Below are positions 1 to 8,129 of a stretch of 64,000 nt of DNA, piece by piece. A program made the translations under genes and the position numbers. The stretch comes from Pantoea endophytica. GTDB lineage: Bacteria > Pseudomonadota > Gammaproteobacteria > Enterobacterales > Enterobacteriaceae. Within the stretch, counting starts at the first letter, position 1. Each line of letters starts with the position of its first letter. Location: assembly GCF_002858935.1 (NCBI RefSeq), contig NZ_PJRT01000032.1, positions 1-64,000 on the forward strand. The letters are read 5' to 3'. Below the pieces are notes generated by a model, which ran no database searches, was not told the origin of the DNA, and saw only the letters and a program-made list of their open reading frames with translations.

Positions 1-91
1 AGACGGGTGCTACGAGGTATGGTGGTACAGCACAAAAGTGGGGGTGATCGACCTGAAGAAAAAGTCGATCACCATGGGTAAAGGATGTTAA
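1..91 (+). CDS. transposase, C-terminal fragment (window starts inside gene)
   Basis: The frame opening at base 2 is open to a TAA at 89-91. It encodes about 29 residues ending in a basic tail (VIDLKKKSITMGKGC). This tail, followed by the repeat-rich IS end to its right, resembles the C-terminus of an IS481/IS3-type DDE integrase. The catalytic part lies outside the window, so the family is uncertain and activity cannot be judged. Confidence 0.5.
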   Translation, partial: DGCYEVWWYSTKVGVIDLKKKSITMGKGC

Positions 92-144
92 AAAGTGTTC
101 ACCATGTCCCCGAACACCTGTCTACCATGTCCCCGGACTGTACA
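92..144. mobile_element. putative IS right end with internal 12-bp direct repeat
   Basis: Just after the transposase stop the 12-mer ACCATGTCCCCG occurs at 101-112 and again at 124-135, 23 bp apart. The block ends in GGACTGTACA. Paired subterminal repeats followed by a terminal TGTACA-like end are typical of the IS481-type ends I know. The left end and the target duplication are outside the window. Confidence 0.45.
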
Positions 145-213
145 GGCGGGAGAGGGAGCTTACTGTGCAAATCTTCGCGTGATCCCCAAACTTCTACATC
201 GCTAAGAACGGTT

Positions 214-249
214 CCCTCGCCCGCCCGCGGGAGAGGGTTAGGGGGAGGG
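214..249. repeat. REP-like palindromic repeat
   Basis: A GC-rich inverted repeat centred on CCCGCGGGAGAGGG, flanked by CCCTCGCCC and GGGGGAGGGG. It resembles the repeat pair at 11510-11603, so it is probably one copy of a dispersed extragenic palindrome of this genome. It lies just 3' of the minus-strand gene at 256-930, a usual place for such elements. Confidence 0.55.
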
Positions 250-255
250 GACGTC

Positions 256-930
256 TTATCGTTCAACCCGCTGGAACGCGATCACCCAAACCCACGGGTT
301 CACCTCCCAGCTGGTGGCGCCGTACTGTTTCTGCCACGCTTTGCGGTACGCTTCTTTTGGCGATTCGGAATTCATATTCATGGTGAAAAAGTTATTCAGG
401 AAGTGCGAATCGGTCTGCACGCCTTCCGCCATGATGTCATCTTCACTAATGTCCTGAATCTTCTCGGCTCGCACCGAGGTGATTTGCAGGTCGATGCGGC
501 TGGCCCAGCGCGGCATATGAATCGCGGTTTGCCAGCCAAACTGCTCGGCATTCTGCATATTCTCATCCAGCTGTCCCAATTCATTGCTGTCAGCGCGATA
601 TTGGCAGTAAGCCGCATTGCGGAACGGCAGAGGATCGCGTTCGTAATCCGCCAGCATCGCCTCCGGCACGATCGGGCCGCGCCAGGTTTCACGTACCCAC
701 AAACCATCGCCCGCCTGACCAAATGGGCAGTGCGAACTGACATCGGTCATCGACATCAATTTATAGCCGTGCAGATGATTGGCGCTGACATCAAATGCGT
801 GTACGCCTTCATGATGATCCTGACCCGGACCAAAGGCTTGAGTTTTCATAATGCGCCGGGTCTGCGTTTGCTGGCCAACCAGCAGGGCGCGTACCCGCTG
901 TTCGGAAAAAAGAATCGGCCGTTCTTTCAT
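256..930 (-). CDS. phage-type ASCH-superfamily-like protein
   Basis: 224 residues. The N-terminus (MKERPILFSE followed by a QTQTRRIMK segment), a central GDGLWVRETW motif, a HMPRWASRI motif and a C-terminal NPWVWVIAFQRVE match the layout of a protein common in enterobacterial phages and related to ASCH-fold proteins, which are thought to bind RNA or nucleotides. The start ATG follows AGAGG at good spacing. It stands alone beside an IS end, so it is probably a stray phage gene kept in the chromosome. The function is unproven. Confidence 0.6.
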   Translation of the reverse strand: MKERPILFSEQRVRALLVGQQTQTRRIMKTQAFGPGQDHHEGVHAFDVSANHLHGYKLMSMTDVSSHCPFGQAGDGLWVRETWRGPIVPEAMLADYERDPLPFRNAAYCQYRADSNELGQLDENMQNAEQFGWQTAIHMPRWASRIDLQITSVRAEKIQDISEDDIMAEGVQTDSHFLNNFFTMNMNSESPKEAYRKAWQKQYGATSWEVNPWVWVIAFQRVER

Positions 931-1500
931 TGCATACCTCTTAATGTGTCACAAACCCGGAAACTGCGAAGAATCCCCTAACATCCGTAGATGTGAGAGC
1001 TAGCATAATGGGTTTGAATCAGTTTGCTTAATAATTTGTCGACTTAGTATCAGGCTATTCTGGCAATTTTAGATGTAAAAAATGGTTCATAAGCAAAATG
1101 TGTGCTGAAAAGGACTTTGCAAGGGCTCAGAAGCCATAAATTTTCCAGATACAGTACGTTATAAAGGCCATTATGGGAACCTTTTCAGATTATGCCGTGT
1201 TGATCTGCCTCTAAGAAGCCCCATTTATTAGCATAGATAACTGGAATTTATCCCTAAAGCGAAATTTGTTGATGACGCGAATATATTAAACCTATTGAAC
1301 AGAGTTATTTAACTAAAACGCACTAAGGAAATACCGAAATCGCAATGGCTGCTGTGCAAGCGGCGTTAACAGCGTTATAACAAGATCGGGATCTCATTTT
1401 TACGCCTGGCACCGCCTGGACGGATGTAAAAAAAGTGTCATGACCAGGCCGCTATGATGTCCGCAGGAACGTAGATAACAGCAATAACAGGAGAAGCACG
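931..1500. other. 570-bp intergenic stretch
   Basis: This holds the region upstream of the minus-strand ASCH-like gene and the leader of yedJ. AT content is higher than in the flanking genes. I see no ORF above a dozen codons with a ribosome binding site, no tRNA and no clear terminator. The only clear signal is the AGGAG yedJ ribosome binding site near 1490. Confidence 0.5.
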
Positions 1501-2199
1501 ATGTCACTTACTCACTGGCAACAACGCTACGAGAATTGGCTGCAGCTCAACTGGCTGCACGACGACAAAGCCCACGATATCGCGCACCTGCGACGCGTCT
1601 GGATGAGTGCTAAGCGCATCATGCAGCACAGTGACGCCGATCCTATGGTCGTGATGACCGCCTGCTATTTTCACGATGTGGTCAACCTGCCGAAAAACCA
1701 TCCCGAACGTCATTTAGCGTCAACTTATGCCGCGGAAGAGACGCGCCGCATACTGCAGCAAGATTTCCCCGACTTCCCGTTCGAACTGCTGGATGCCGTC
1801 GCGCACGCGGTGCAGGCTCACAGCTTTAGTGCGCGTATCGCGCCGCAAACGCTGGAAGCGAAAATCGTGCAGGATGCCGATCGTCTCGAATCATTAGGTG
1901 CTATCGGCCTGGCGCGCGTTTTCTACACGGCGGGCGCATTAGGTCGTCCGCTGTTTGATAGCGAAGATCCGTTAGGAAAAGATCGGGAACTGGATGATGT
2001 GAAGTGGACCTTGGATCACTTCCAGAAAAAGCTATTGGGTTTACCGCAAACCATGCAAACCGAAGCTGGACGCCTGCTGGCGGAACATAACGCCGATTTT
2101 CTCGTCCACTACATGGGCAAACTGTGCGCCGAGCTGCAGGGCAATCTGACCTCCATCGATGAATCGGTGTTAAGAGATTTCAGCCCCATACACTCGTAA
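1501..2199 (+). CDS. yedJ: HD-domain phosphohydrolase YedJ
   Basis: 232 residues, close to the 231 of E. coli YedJ and similar along its length. HD-family metal ligands are visible: H25/D26, H29, the CYFHD pair at H58-D59, and a downstream QDADRLE motif near residue 127. HD proteins hydrolyse phosphoester bonds using a divalent metal; the substrate of YedJ is not established. The start ATG has AGGAG seven bases upstream. The position beside dcm/vsr matches E. coli. A small Arc-like gene follows in the same direction. Confidence 0.9.
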   Translation: MSLTHWQQRYENWLQLNWLHDDKAHDIAHLRRVWMSAKRIMQHSDADPMVVMTACYFHDVVNLPKNHPERHLASTYAAEETRRILQQDFPDFPFELLDAVAHAVQAHSFSARIAPQTLEAKIVQDADRLESLGAIGLARVFYTAGALGRPLFDSEDPLGKDRELDDVKWTLDHFQKKLLGLPQTMQTEAGRLLAEHNADFLVHYMGKLCAELQGNLTSIDESVLRDFSPIHS

Positions 2200-2276
2200 T
2201 ATTAAATTTTTATGACAGTCTGTTAACTTTCACCTGCTTCCGCTACGTTGTTGTAAATCAAAAGGGAGTATGAAAA

Positions 2277-2525
2277 ATGACCGAGACCGTTAACTTAACC
2301 ATCAAAATTGACCCGGCACTGAAAGAGCACATCAAACAGTTAGCCGCCGATAACCAAATCTCCATGAGTCAGGAGATCGTTAATCGCCTGCAGGCCAGTT
2401 TAGATGCGGGTGCGCAACCGGCCATTGATAGTCTGGATACTCAGGAAGCGGTGGAAGATCAGCTCTCCGCTGCGGAACTGAAGCAGATTCGTGCGCTGCT
2501 GAAGAAAAGTAAGAAGAAGAAATAA
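2277..2525 (+). CDS. Arc-type ribbon-helix-helix DNA-binding protein
   Basis: 82 residues. Residues 4-45 fit the Arc/MetJ ribbon-helix-helix fold: a short beta strand (VNLTIKID) that would contact DNA as a dimer, then two amphipathic helices containing SMSQEIVNRL. The acidic middle and the lysine-rich C-terminus (KKSKKKK) may be flexible. AAGGGAG precedes the ATG. No partner toxin gene adjoins, so it is more likely a lone regulator than an antitoxin. Its operator is unknown. An intrinsic terminator follows directly. Confidence 0.7.
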   Translation: MTETVNLTIKIDPALKEHIKQLAADNQISMSQEIVNRLQASLDAGAQPAIDSLDTQEAVEDQLSAAELKQIRALLKKSKKKK

Positions 2526-2531
2526 GCAGAA

Positions 2532-2555
2532 AACCCGTCACTGACGGGTTTTTTT
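2532..2555 (+). terminator. intrinsic terminator after the Arc-like gene
   Basis: AACCCGTC / GACGGGTT stem with an ACT loop, followed by a run of T. It ends plus-strand transcription from yedJ and the Arc-like gene and lies just before the convergent chemoreceptor gene. Confidence 0.85.
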
Positions 2556-2566
2556 ATGCCTGCAGA

Positions 2567-4162
2567 TTAAATACGGAACTGCTGCGCGCGCTGAGCCAGG
2601 CGGTCCGATAAGGCGCGCAATTGCACTGCCGATTGCACCTGATGGGCGTTAAGCGCTTCGTTCTGCTGCAGCTGTCCGCTCATCTCCACCACTTCCAGCG
2701 CAATCTTTTTTACCCGATGACTCTGCGCAGCACTGTTGTGCTGTAGCTCGTTCAACTGCGTCACCACGCCAGACACCGCGCTGCTGATCTGCGCGAACAG
2801 CACCTCCAGCGCTTTCACCTTATCGAAGCCAGCATGCACATGTTGCTGCGTATGCTGAATCAATCCGTCAATCTGGCGCGTCGAGGCACCGCTTTGCTGC
2901 GAGAGCAAACCCATCTCTTTGGCGACCACCGAGAAGCTGCGGCCGTAAGCGCCGGCATGTGCCGACTCGATCGCGGCATTTAGCGACAACAAACGCGTCT
3001 GCATCGACAAGTCATCCAGCATGCCAACAATCCCGGCGATATCATCCGACGCGGTGACAATTTGCTGCATCTGGGTTTCCATCTTATCGACTTCCAGTGC
3101 GCAGTTACGCATCAACGCATCGGCAGATTGCGCTTCCTGCGTCGCCTGCTGCGAGAACTGGGCACCAATCTCCACCTCTTCAGAAACGCGATCTAAGCGC
3201 TGCGACAGATGATGGAAGCTGGCATTTTGCTGCTGGTGTTGCTGCATCACTTTCTCATTGTACTGCTGCATATCTTCTGCGCCGGCGGCCACGCTGACCG
3301 CCACCGTGTTGATGTCGCGCACAATCTGCTGCAAGCCGCGCCGCATGGTCTCGATTGACTGGAACAGCTGGCGCGTTTCCAGCGACTGACGACGCGGAAG
3401 GTTTTGCGCATCGACCAGATCACCGGTGGCGATCTGTTCCAGCTGCGCATTCGCGCGACGCAGCGGCAACAATACGCCGCGCATCAGCAGGCTGGACGCC
3501 AGCACTAACAGCGCCATCAGTATCGCGCTGACCATCAGCGACAGATTGCGGCTCTGCTTCAAGGTGCTGAGGGTGTTTTGATTCACGCTGCTGAGCTGCT
3601 GATTGGCCTGCTCGATTTCACTGAACCAGGCATCATTAAACTGCTGCTGAAATGCCTGCATCGGCACCATAAAAAAGGCGTTGATGTCGTTGGCCGCTAA
3701 TCCTTTCAGCTGCTCCTGCAATCCTGCTGCCAGCATGGCGAAGCCTTGCGCCAGCGGGCTATCCGCATGGGCGTGGTAGGCGGCGAACTGTTGTTGCGCC
3801 TGATTCAACGAGTCATCGGCTGCCGCCGCCAGACTTTTCCAGCTATCCACCGAGCCACTTTGTTGATCCTGCATCAGATAAATACCGGCGCGATGGCTGT
3901 TATCACTGGCGGTAAGCAGTTCGATGCGCGCTTTATCCAGCAGGGCCAGACGTTCGCGCAGTTGATTAGCCTGCTGCAACGAGGTTTGCGTCTGGTTAAC
4001 GTGAGTATTCAGTAGCAGCACGCCGGCAAACTGCAGCAAGCAGAACAGCGCAATGAACAGCAAAAACTGGCTACGTAAACTGGTGAGCCACAGCGGAATA
4101 CGCGGGGAGAACCGCGCGCGTAACCGCAACGGCAGAGTGATAACAGACAGAAGTGACATCAC
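2567..4162 (-). CDS. methyl-accepting chemotaxis protein with degenerate signalling tip
   Basis: 531 residues. A basic N-terminus precedes a first membrane helix (about 30-50), then a helical periplasmic domain of about 155 residues (four-helix-bundle type, Q-rich), a second membrane helix (about 207-228), a HAMP region and a cytoplasmic coiled coil. The usual tip AVVASEVRNLAQRSA is replaced by SVVAKEMGLLSQQSGA, and LALNAAVEAARAG by LSLNAAIESAHAG. There is no NWETF pentapeptide; it ends QQFRI. It should still sit at the inner membrane, but its coupling to CheA/CheW is doubtful. Upstream there is only a weak sigma-28-like match (GCCAATAC). Confidence 0.85.
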   Translation of the reverse strand: MMSLLSVITLPLRLRARFSPRIPLWLTSLRSQFLLFIALFCLLQFAGVLLLNTHVNQTQTSLQQANQLRERLALLDKARIELLTASDNSHRAGIYLMQDQQSGSVDSWKSLAAAADDSLNQAQQQFAAYHAHADSPLAQGFAMLAAGLQEQLKGLAANDINAFFMVPMQAFQQQFNDAWFSEIEQANQQLSSVNQNTLSTLKQSRNLSLMVSAILMALLVLASSLLMRGVLLPLRRANAQLEQIATGDLVDAQNLPRRQSLETRQLFQSIETMRRGLQQIVRDINTVAVSVAAGAEDMQQYNEKVMQQHQQQNASFHHLSQRLDRVSEEVEIGAQFSQQATQEAQSADALMRNCALEVDKMETQMQQIVTASDDIAGIVGMLDDLSMQTRLLSLNAAIESAHAGAYGRSFSVVAKEMGLLSQQSGASTRQIDGLIQHTQQHVHAGFDKVKALEVLFAQISSAVSGVVTQLNELQHNSAAQSHRVKKIALEVVEMSGQLQQNEALNAHQVQSAVQLRALSDRLAQRAQQFRI

Positions 4163-4283
4163 ACGCCTCCAAAAAATAAAACAGGAGTATTGGCAGCACG
4201 CGTGACAGTTTGGTGACAGCGGGCGCGATTAGGCGGAAAACAGCATAAAGCGCGGCCCTAAATAAAATTGTGGTCCTGAATCG

Positions 4284-5675
4284 CTACGCCTTTTGCGCGG
4301 CGTACTGTTCAATCAGCGGCAATAACAGTTGCGCCACCGCAGCAAATACCGGCACCACCACCGAGTTGCCGAACTGCTTGTAGGCCTGCGTATCGGAAAC
4401 CGGAATGCGCAGTTTGGCCTCGCCCGGCGCTTCAAAACCCATCAGGCGGGCACATTCGCGCGGGGTTAAACGACGCGGACGGCGCGCCATATTCTCTGCC
4501 TGCTGGAAATCTGCTTCGCCTTGCGCGTGATCCCAGCCGCGATCGATGAGGATTTCCGAACCATCTTTGTAGTAGCGCGCCGATAAAGTACGCACGCAAA
4601 TGTTCAGATTACGCGGATCGTTAAGGCCAAAGCCGAAGCCGTTACCTTTGGCTTTGTGCTTTTTCGCGTATTGATACAGATAGTTCCACAGCGTGGGCGA
4701 TAGCGTGTATTTTGCTTCCGGCTCGGGTTCCAGCAGGCTGTGTAACGACGGCACCTTTTGCGGATAGAGCGCGGGCAGGGCGCGCAACGAAAAGCCGTTG
4801 CTGAGCCCGCTATCACGGCGAATGCCCACCAGCACGATGCGCTCACGATGCTGCGGCAGGAAATGGCGCGCATCGATAATTTTCGCATCCGGCAAACCGT
4901 CGTCATTGGCATCGGCCACGTCATAACCGAGTTCATCCAGCGTGGCCATAATGATGGCGAAGGTGCGGCCTTTATCGTGGCTCTTAAGGTTTTTCACGTT
5001 CTCCAGCACGAAGAACGGCGGCTTCTTGGCGGCGAGAATGCGCGCCACATCGAAGAACAGCGTGCCTTGCGCTTCGCACTCAAAACCGTGCGCGCGACCC
5101 AACGCATTCTTTTTGCTCACGCCCGCCAGCGAGAAGGGCTGGCAAGGAAAACCGGCCAGCAGCACCTGATGATCGGGAATGGTGCGATCGATATGCTGAT
5201 AAATTGCCTGCTCATCGCTGATGCCCGCGGGCTGCGTTACCAGACGAATATCACTGTTGAAGTGGTGCAACTGTGGATCGCTATACAGATTGGCTTTATA
5301 GGTGCGCACCGCTTCTTTATTCCATTCGCTGGTGAACACGCATTGACCGCTAATCTGCTCGAAGCCACGGCGAATGCCGCCGATACCGGCAAACAGATCG
5401 ACAAACTGGAATTTGGCGTCGTCATAGTGCGCCGGACGCTGCGGCAGCAAGGCCTGCAGGCTGGCCACTTCGCGGCTGGAGAGCGCCGGCGCGGCACTTT
5501 TACCGGCGCGGATGCGATTCAAACGCGGCACGCTCCAGTCGCGGCCACCGGCTTCAGTTAAGGTGATAACCACATCGCGTGCGGCATAGATATCGAGCAC
5601 CTGCAGTAACAGCGACGTCGCGTCATCCTGATCGGCGGTTAACGGGGAGGGCGAGACGGGGTCGATAGCGAGCAT
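4284..5675 (-). CDS. dcm: DNA cytosine C5-methyltransferase Dcm
   Basis: 463 residues, near the 472 of E. coli Dcm. The SAM-binding motif FAGIGG is at 95-100, the catalytic Cys178 lies in GFPCQPFS, the ENV motif is in [19 protein letters not shown] follows, and the late motif is [11 protein letters not shown]. By family knowledge it makes 5-methylcytosine at the second C of CCWGG. Resulting T:G mismatches are repaired by Vsr, encoded just to the right. Here dcm and vsr are divergent with about 130 bp between them, whereas in E. coli they are co-oriented and overlap. Confidence 0.95.
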   Translation of the reverse strand: MLAIDPVSPSPLTADQDDATSLLLQVLDIYAARDVVITLTEAGGRDWSVPRLNRIRAGKSAAPALSSREVASLQALLPQRPAHYDDAKFQFVDLFAGIGGIRRGFEQISGQCVFTSEWNKEAVRTYKANLYSDPQLHHFNSDIRLVTQPAGISDEQAIYQHIDRTIPDHQVLLAGFPCQPFSLAGVSKKNALGRAHGFECEAQGTLFFDVARILAAKKPPFFVLENVKNLKSHDKGRTFAIIMATLDELGYDVADANDDGLPDAKIIDARHFLPQHRERIVLVGIRRDSGLSNGFSLRALPALYPQKVPSLHSLLEPEPEAKYTLSPTLWNYLYQYAKKHKAKGNGFGFGLNDPRNLNICVRTLSARYYKDGSEILIDRGWDHAQGEADFQQAENMARRPRRLTPRECARLMGFEAPGEAKLRIPVSDTQAYKQFGNSVVVPVFAAVAQLLLPLIEQYAAQKA

Positions 5676-5803
5676 GCGTTTTTCCTTAACAGTGAAGCGG
5701 CTATGCTAACACTCATCACGCAACGAGGAAATTGGCGTGCGGTGTGCTTTCGCTTTTGGCTTAAACCGCTAAAGTTGTAGAAGCGCTAATACAAGGAGAC
5801 GCC

Positions 5804-6280
5804 ATGGCAGACGTTCACTCGCAAGCCATTCGCAGCAAAAACATGCGCGCGATTCGCAATCAGGATACCGCGATTGAACAGCGTATTGCGTTGATTCTCA
5901 AAGATCGCGGCTTCACCTATCGCGTACAGGATAAAGCGCTACCGGGCCGCCCGGATTTTGTCCTGCCCGCCGAGAAAGCGATCATCTTTGTTCATGGCTG
6001 CTTCTGGCATCGTCATCACTGCTACTTATTCAAAATGCCGGCCACGCGTACCGAATTCTGGAGTGGCAAAATTAACAGTAACGTTGAGCGCGACCGGCGT
6101 TACGTGGAACAACTGCGCGAAGGAGGTTGGAAAGTACTGATTGTTTGGGAGTGCGCGCTGCGCGGCAAACTGCAGCTGCAGGACAGCGCGCTGATTGAAC
6201 GTTTAGAAGAGTGGCTGCTGGCCGCAACCGACAGCAGCGAAATCGACCATCAGGGCTTGCATCACTATCGCGTTGAATAG
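5804..6280 (+). CDS. vsr: very-short-patch mismatch endonuclease Vsr
   Basis: 158 residues, similar along its length to E. coli Vsr (156). The catalytic set is intact: Asp51 in GRPD, His64 and His69 in HGCFWHRHHC, with cysteines of the structural zinc site. It nicks 5' of the T in T:G mismatches made by deamination of Dcm-methylated CCWGG sites, so that Pol I can restore C. AAGGAG precedes the ATG. It is divergent from dcm and so has its own promoter region in the 128-bp gap. Confidence 0.95.
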   Translation: MADVHSQAIRSKNMRAIRNQDTAIEQRIALILKDRGFTYRVQDKALPGRPDFVLPAEKAIIFVHGCFWHRHHCYLFKMPATRTEFWSGKINSNVERDRRYVEQLREGGWKVLIVWECALRGKLQLQDSALIERLEEWLLAATDSSEIDHQGLHHYRVE

Positions 6281-6350
6281 TGCGAGATTGTTGCTTTTAG
6301 CCGCTATAACAGTTTAGATCTCCCTTTTCTCTGGGACGCGGAATTGAGCC

Positions 6351-6623
6351 ATGAGCAGCATCAAACTTACCGTTAAGCGCCTGTATCAACTCCGCGATGA
6401 GCGGATGGTGACAACCCAAGCCACGGCGCGCATTTATCTTGGCGACCGGCTGGTAGCCACCGAAGAGATCAGCGGCATGACGGAAAGTCCGGTGAGCAAG
6501 TATTTGCACGCCGGGGATCTGACGGGGCCGTTACGCGTCGAATGGGACTGTGCGGGCATCGCCGATATGTCAGTGACGGCGATTGAGCGTTGCCCCTGTT
6601 GTCAGGATCACGAACCGGAATAA
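6351..6623 (+). CDS. conserved hypothetical small protein, C-terminal CPCC motif
   Basis: 90 residues, not recognised. The middle looks like beta strands ([16 protein letters not shown]), and the end carries [12 protein letters not shown], a possible metal-binding or redox cysteine cluster. No signal peptide or membrane segment is seen. It lies between vsr and yedI, 15 bp before the yedI TTG start, so the two are probably co-transcribed. Confidence 0.6.
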   Translation: MSSIKLTVKRLYQLRDERMVTTQATARIYLGDRLVATEEISGMTESPVSKYLHAGDLTGPLRVEWDCAGIADMSVTAIERCPCCQDHEPE

Positions 6624-6637
6624 TAAGGAATACCACT

Positions 6638-7540
6638 TTGGCAGGAACCAGTTTACTCACCCTTCTGGATGATATTGCAACACTGCTCGACGATATCTCG
6701 GTCATGGGCAAAGTTGCGGCAAAGAAGACCGCAGGCGTATTGGGTGACGATCTGTCGCTGAATGCGCAGCAGGTTAGCGGTGTCAAAGCCAACCGTGAAT
6801 TGCCCGTTGTATGGAGCGTTGCAAAAGGCTCCTTTCTTAATAAATTCATTCTGGTGCCGCTGGCGTTATTGATCTCGGCGTTTGCGCCCTGGTTGATTAC
6901 GCCGCTGCTGATGATTGGCGGTGCCTATCTCTGCTACGAAGGCGTGGAGAAAGTGCTGCATAGCCTCAATCACGATAAGGCCGAGCAGAGTCCGGAGGCG
7001 CGTCAGCAGCGTCTCGACAAACTGGCGCAGCAGGATCCGCGGGCGTTTGAAAAGGACAAAGTAAAAGGCGCAGTGCGTACTGACTTTATCCTCTCGGCGG
7101 AGATTGTCGCCATCACGCTGGGCATCGTCTCAGAGGCGCCGCTGCTGAATCAGGTGCTGATTCTCGCCGGTGTCGCCATTCTGGTGACCATTGGCGTGTA
7201 CGGCATCGTGGCGATGATTGTTAAAATTGACGATTTGGGCTTTTGGTTAAAAGAGAAATCTTCCACGGTCGCGCAGGCCATTGGCGGCGTATTGCTGGCC
7301 TTTGCCCCCTGGTTGATGAAAGCCTTAACGTTAGTCGGCACGCTGGCGATGTTTTTGGTTGGTGGCGGCATTGTGGTGCACGGCATCACGCCGCTGCATC
7401 ACGCCATTACGGAATACAGCGCCGGATTCAACGGTTTGGTCTCGGCACTGCTGAGCAACGGCGCCAATCTGGTGATCGGCTTTATCATTGGGTCGATCGT
7501 GCTGTTGGGCGTAAATCTGATTGCTAAGCTGCGCGGCTAG
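6638..7540 (+). CDS. yedI: inner-membrane protein YedI (DUF808)
   Basis: About 300 residues. I choose the TTG at 6638 because translation from there gives (M)[18 protein letters not shown], which lines up with the N-terminus of E. coli YedI, and TAAGGA precedes it. Several membrane helices are clear ([39 protein letters not shown], [26 protein letters not shown]). The conserved [12 protein letters not shown] and [16 protein letters not shown] motifs are present. It is a multi-pass protein of unknown function. Confidence 0.9.
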   Translation: MAGTSLLTLLDDIATLLDDISVMGKVAAKKTAGVLGDDLSLNAQQVSGVKANRELPVVWSVAKGSFLNKFILVPLALLISAFAPWLITPLLMIGGAYLCYEGVEKVLHSLNHDKAEQSPEARQQRLDKLAQQDPRAFEKDKVKGAVRTDFILSAEIVAITLGIVSEAPLLNQVLILAGVAILVTIGVYGIVAMIVKIDDLGFWLKEKSSTVAQAIGGVLLAFAPWLMKALTLVGTLAMFLVGGGIVVHGITPLHHAITEYSAGFNGLVSALLSNGANLVIGFIIGSIVLLGVNLIAKLRG

Positions 7541-7587
7541 CAGTTATAAAGCGCTGTAAATTTTTAATCACGGTCAGGAGAACGATG

Positions 7588-7719
7588 ATGAACGACGATA
7601 TGTTTGAATTTGATATCGATGCACAGCTGGAACAGGCTGAAGCCAAAGCGGCAGAAAAAGCCAACGAAGTGCCTGCGGATATCAGCGACGAAGCGGATTG
7701 CGAAGGCTGCAAAATCTAA
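7588..7719 (+). CDS. acidic 43-aa peptide with C-terminal CEGCK motif
   Basis: Two ATGs (7585 and 7588) follow AGGAG; the second has the better spacing (7 nt). The product is strongly acidic in its first 35 residues (MNDDMFEFDIDAQLEQ), then ends in ADCEGCKI. Leader-like acidic sequence plus a terminal CxxC is reminiscent of modified-peptide precursors, but no modifying enzyme is nearby, so a small metal-binding or regulatory protein is equally possible. It is followed by its own terminator, which supports a genuine gene. Confidence 0.65.
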   Translation: MNDDMFEFDIDAQLEQAEAKAAEKANEVPADISDEADCEGCKI

Positions 7720-7743
7720 TTTTCCTGTCCAGGACGTGCTATC

Positions 7744-7777
7744 AAAGCCGACAATAAATTTTGTCGGCTTTTTTTAT
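7744..7777 (+). terminator. intrinsic terminator after the 43-aa peptide gene
   Basis: AAAGCCGACA / TGTCGGCTTT arms around an AATAAATT loop, with a run of seven T on the plus strand. Confidence 0.85.
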
Positions 7778-7901
7778 TTACAGAGTTTTTAACTGCTTAT
7801 TCTGATTTAGTAGCAGTAATAGATTAATCGTATAGGAAAAAATCGGTCACAGCTGCTATACCTAAATTCGGTCATTTAACGATGAAAGAGGGAGGTGCGG
7901 T

Positions 7902-8081
7902 ATGATCTTTGCAATCAGTGACGAAGTTCAGCACAAACAGGGCGGACCCACCATGGTGGTCACCGGCTATGCCAGCGGAATGGTAGAGTGTCGTTGGTAT
8001 GATGGTTACAGCGTGCGACGTGAGGCGTTTCGCAGTGATGAACTCAGTCACGTATCGAGCGCGCAACAGCTGGCCAGTTAA
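7902..8081 (+). CDS. yodC: YodC family protein (DUF2158)
   Basis: 59 residues, nearly the length of E. coli YodC (60). The core VVTGYASGMVECRWYDGY and the following VRREAFRSDEL correspond to the conserved YodC core. The ribosome binding site GGAGG lies just upstream of the ATG. It is a small soluble beta-rich protein of unknown function. It is convergent with the glycosyltransferase gene on the other strand. Confidence 0.88.
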   Translation: MIFAISDEVQHKQGGPTMVVTGYASGMVECRWYDGYSVRREAFRSDELSHVSSAQQLAS

Positions 8082-8083
8082 AC

Positions 8084-8115
8084 ACATTCGGGACGATGCC
8101 CGTCGTCCCGAATGT
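8084..8115. terminator. perfect hairpin between convergent genes, putative bidirectional terminator
   Basis: ACATTCGGGACGA and its exact complement TCGTCCCGAATGT enclose a 6-nt TGCCCG loop. It lies between the 3' ends of yodC and the convergent glycosyltransferase. There is no long T run, so it is a terminator candidate or a stabilising 3' hairpin for both messages. Confidence 0.55.
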
Positions 8116-8129
8116 GGTTCAACCCTGCA

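Noticed and set aside
2277..2525. Toxin-antitoxin pair with the Arc-like gene
   Set aside because: No small toxin-like ORF adjoins; the flanking genes are yedJ and a convergent chemoreceptor.
4758..5561. 267-codon frame opposite dcm
   Set aside because: Antisense shadow of a GC-rich conserved gene; arginine/glutamine-rich translation without motifs.
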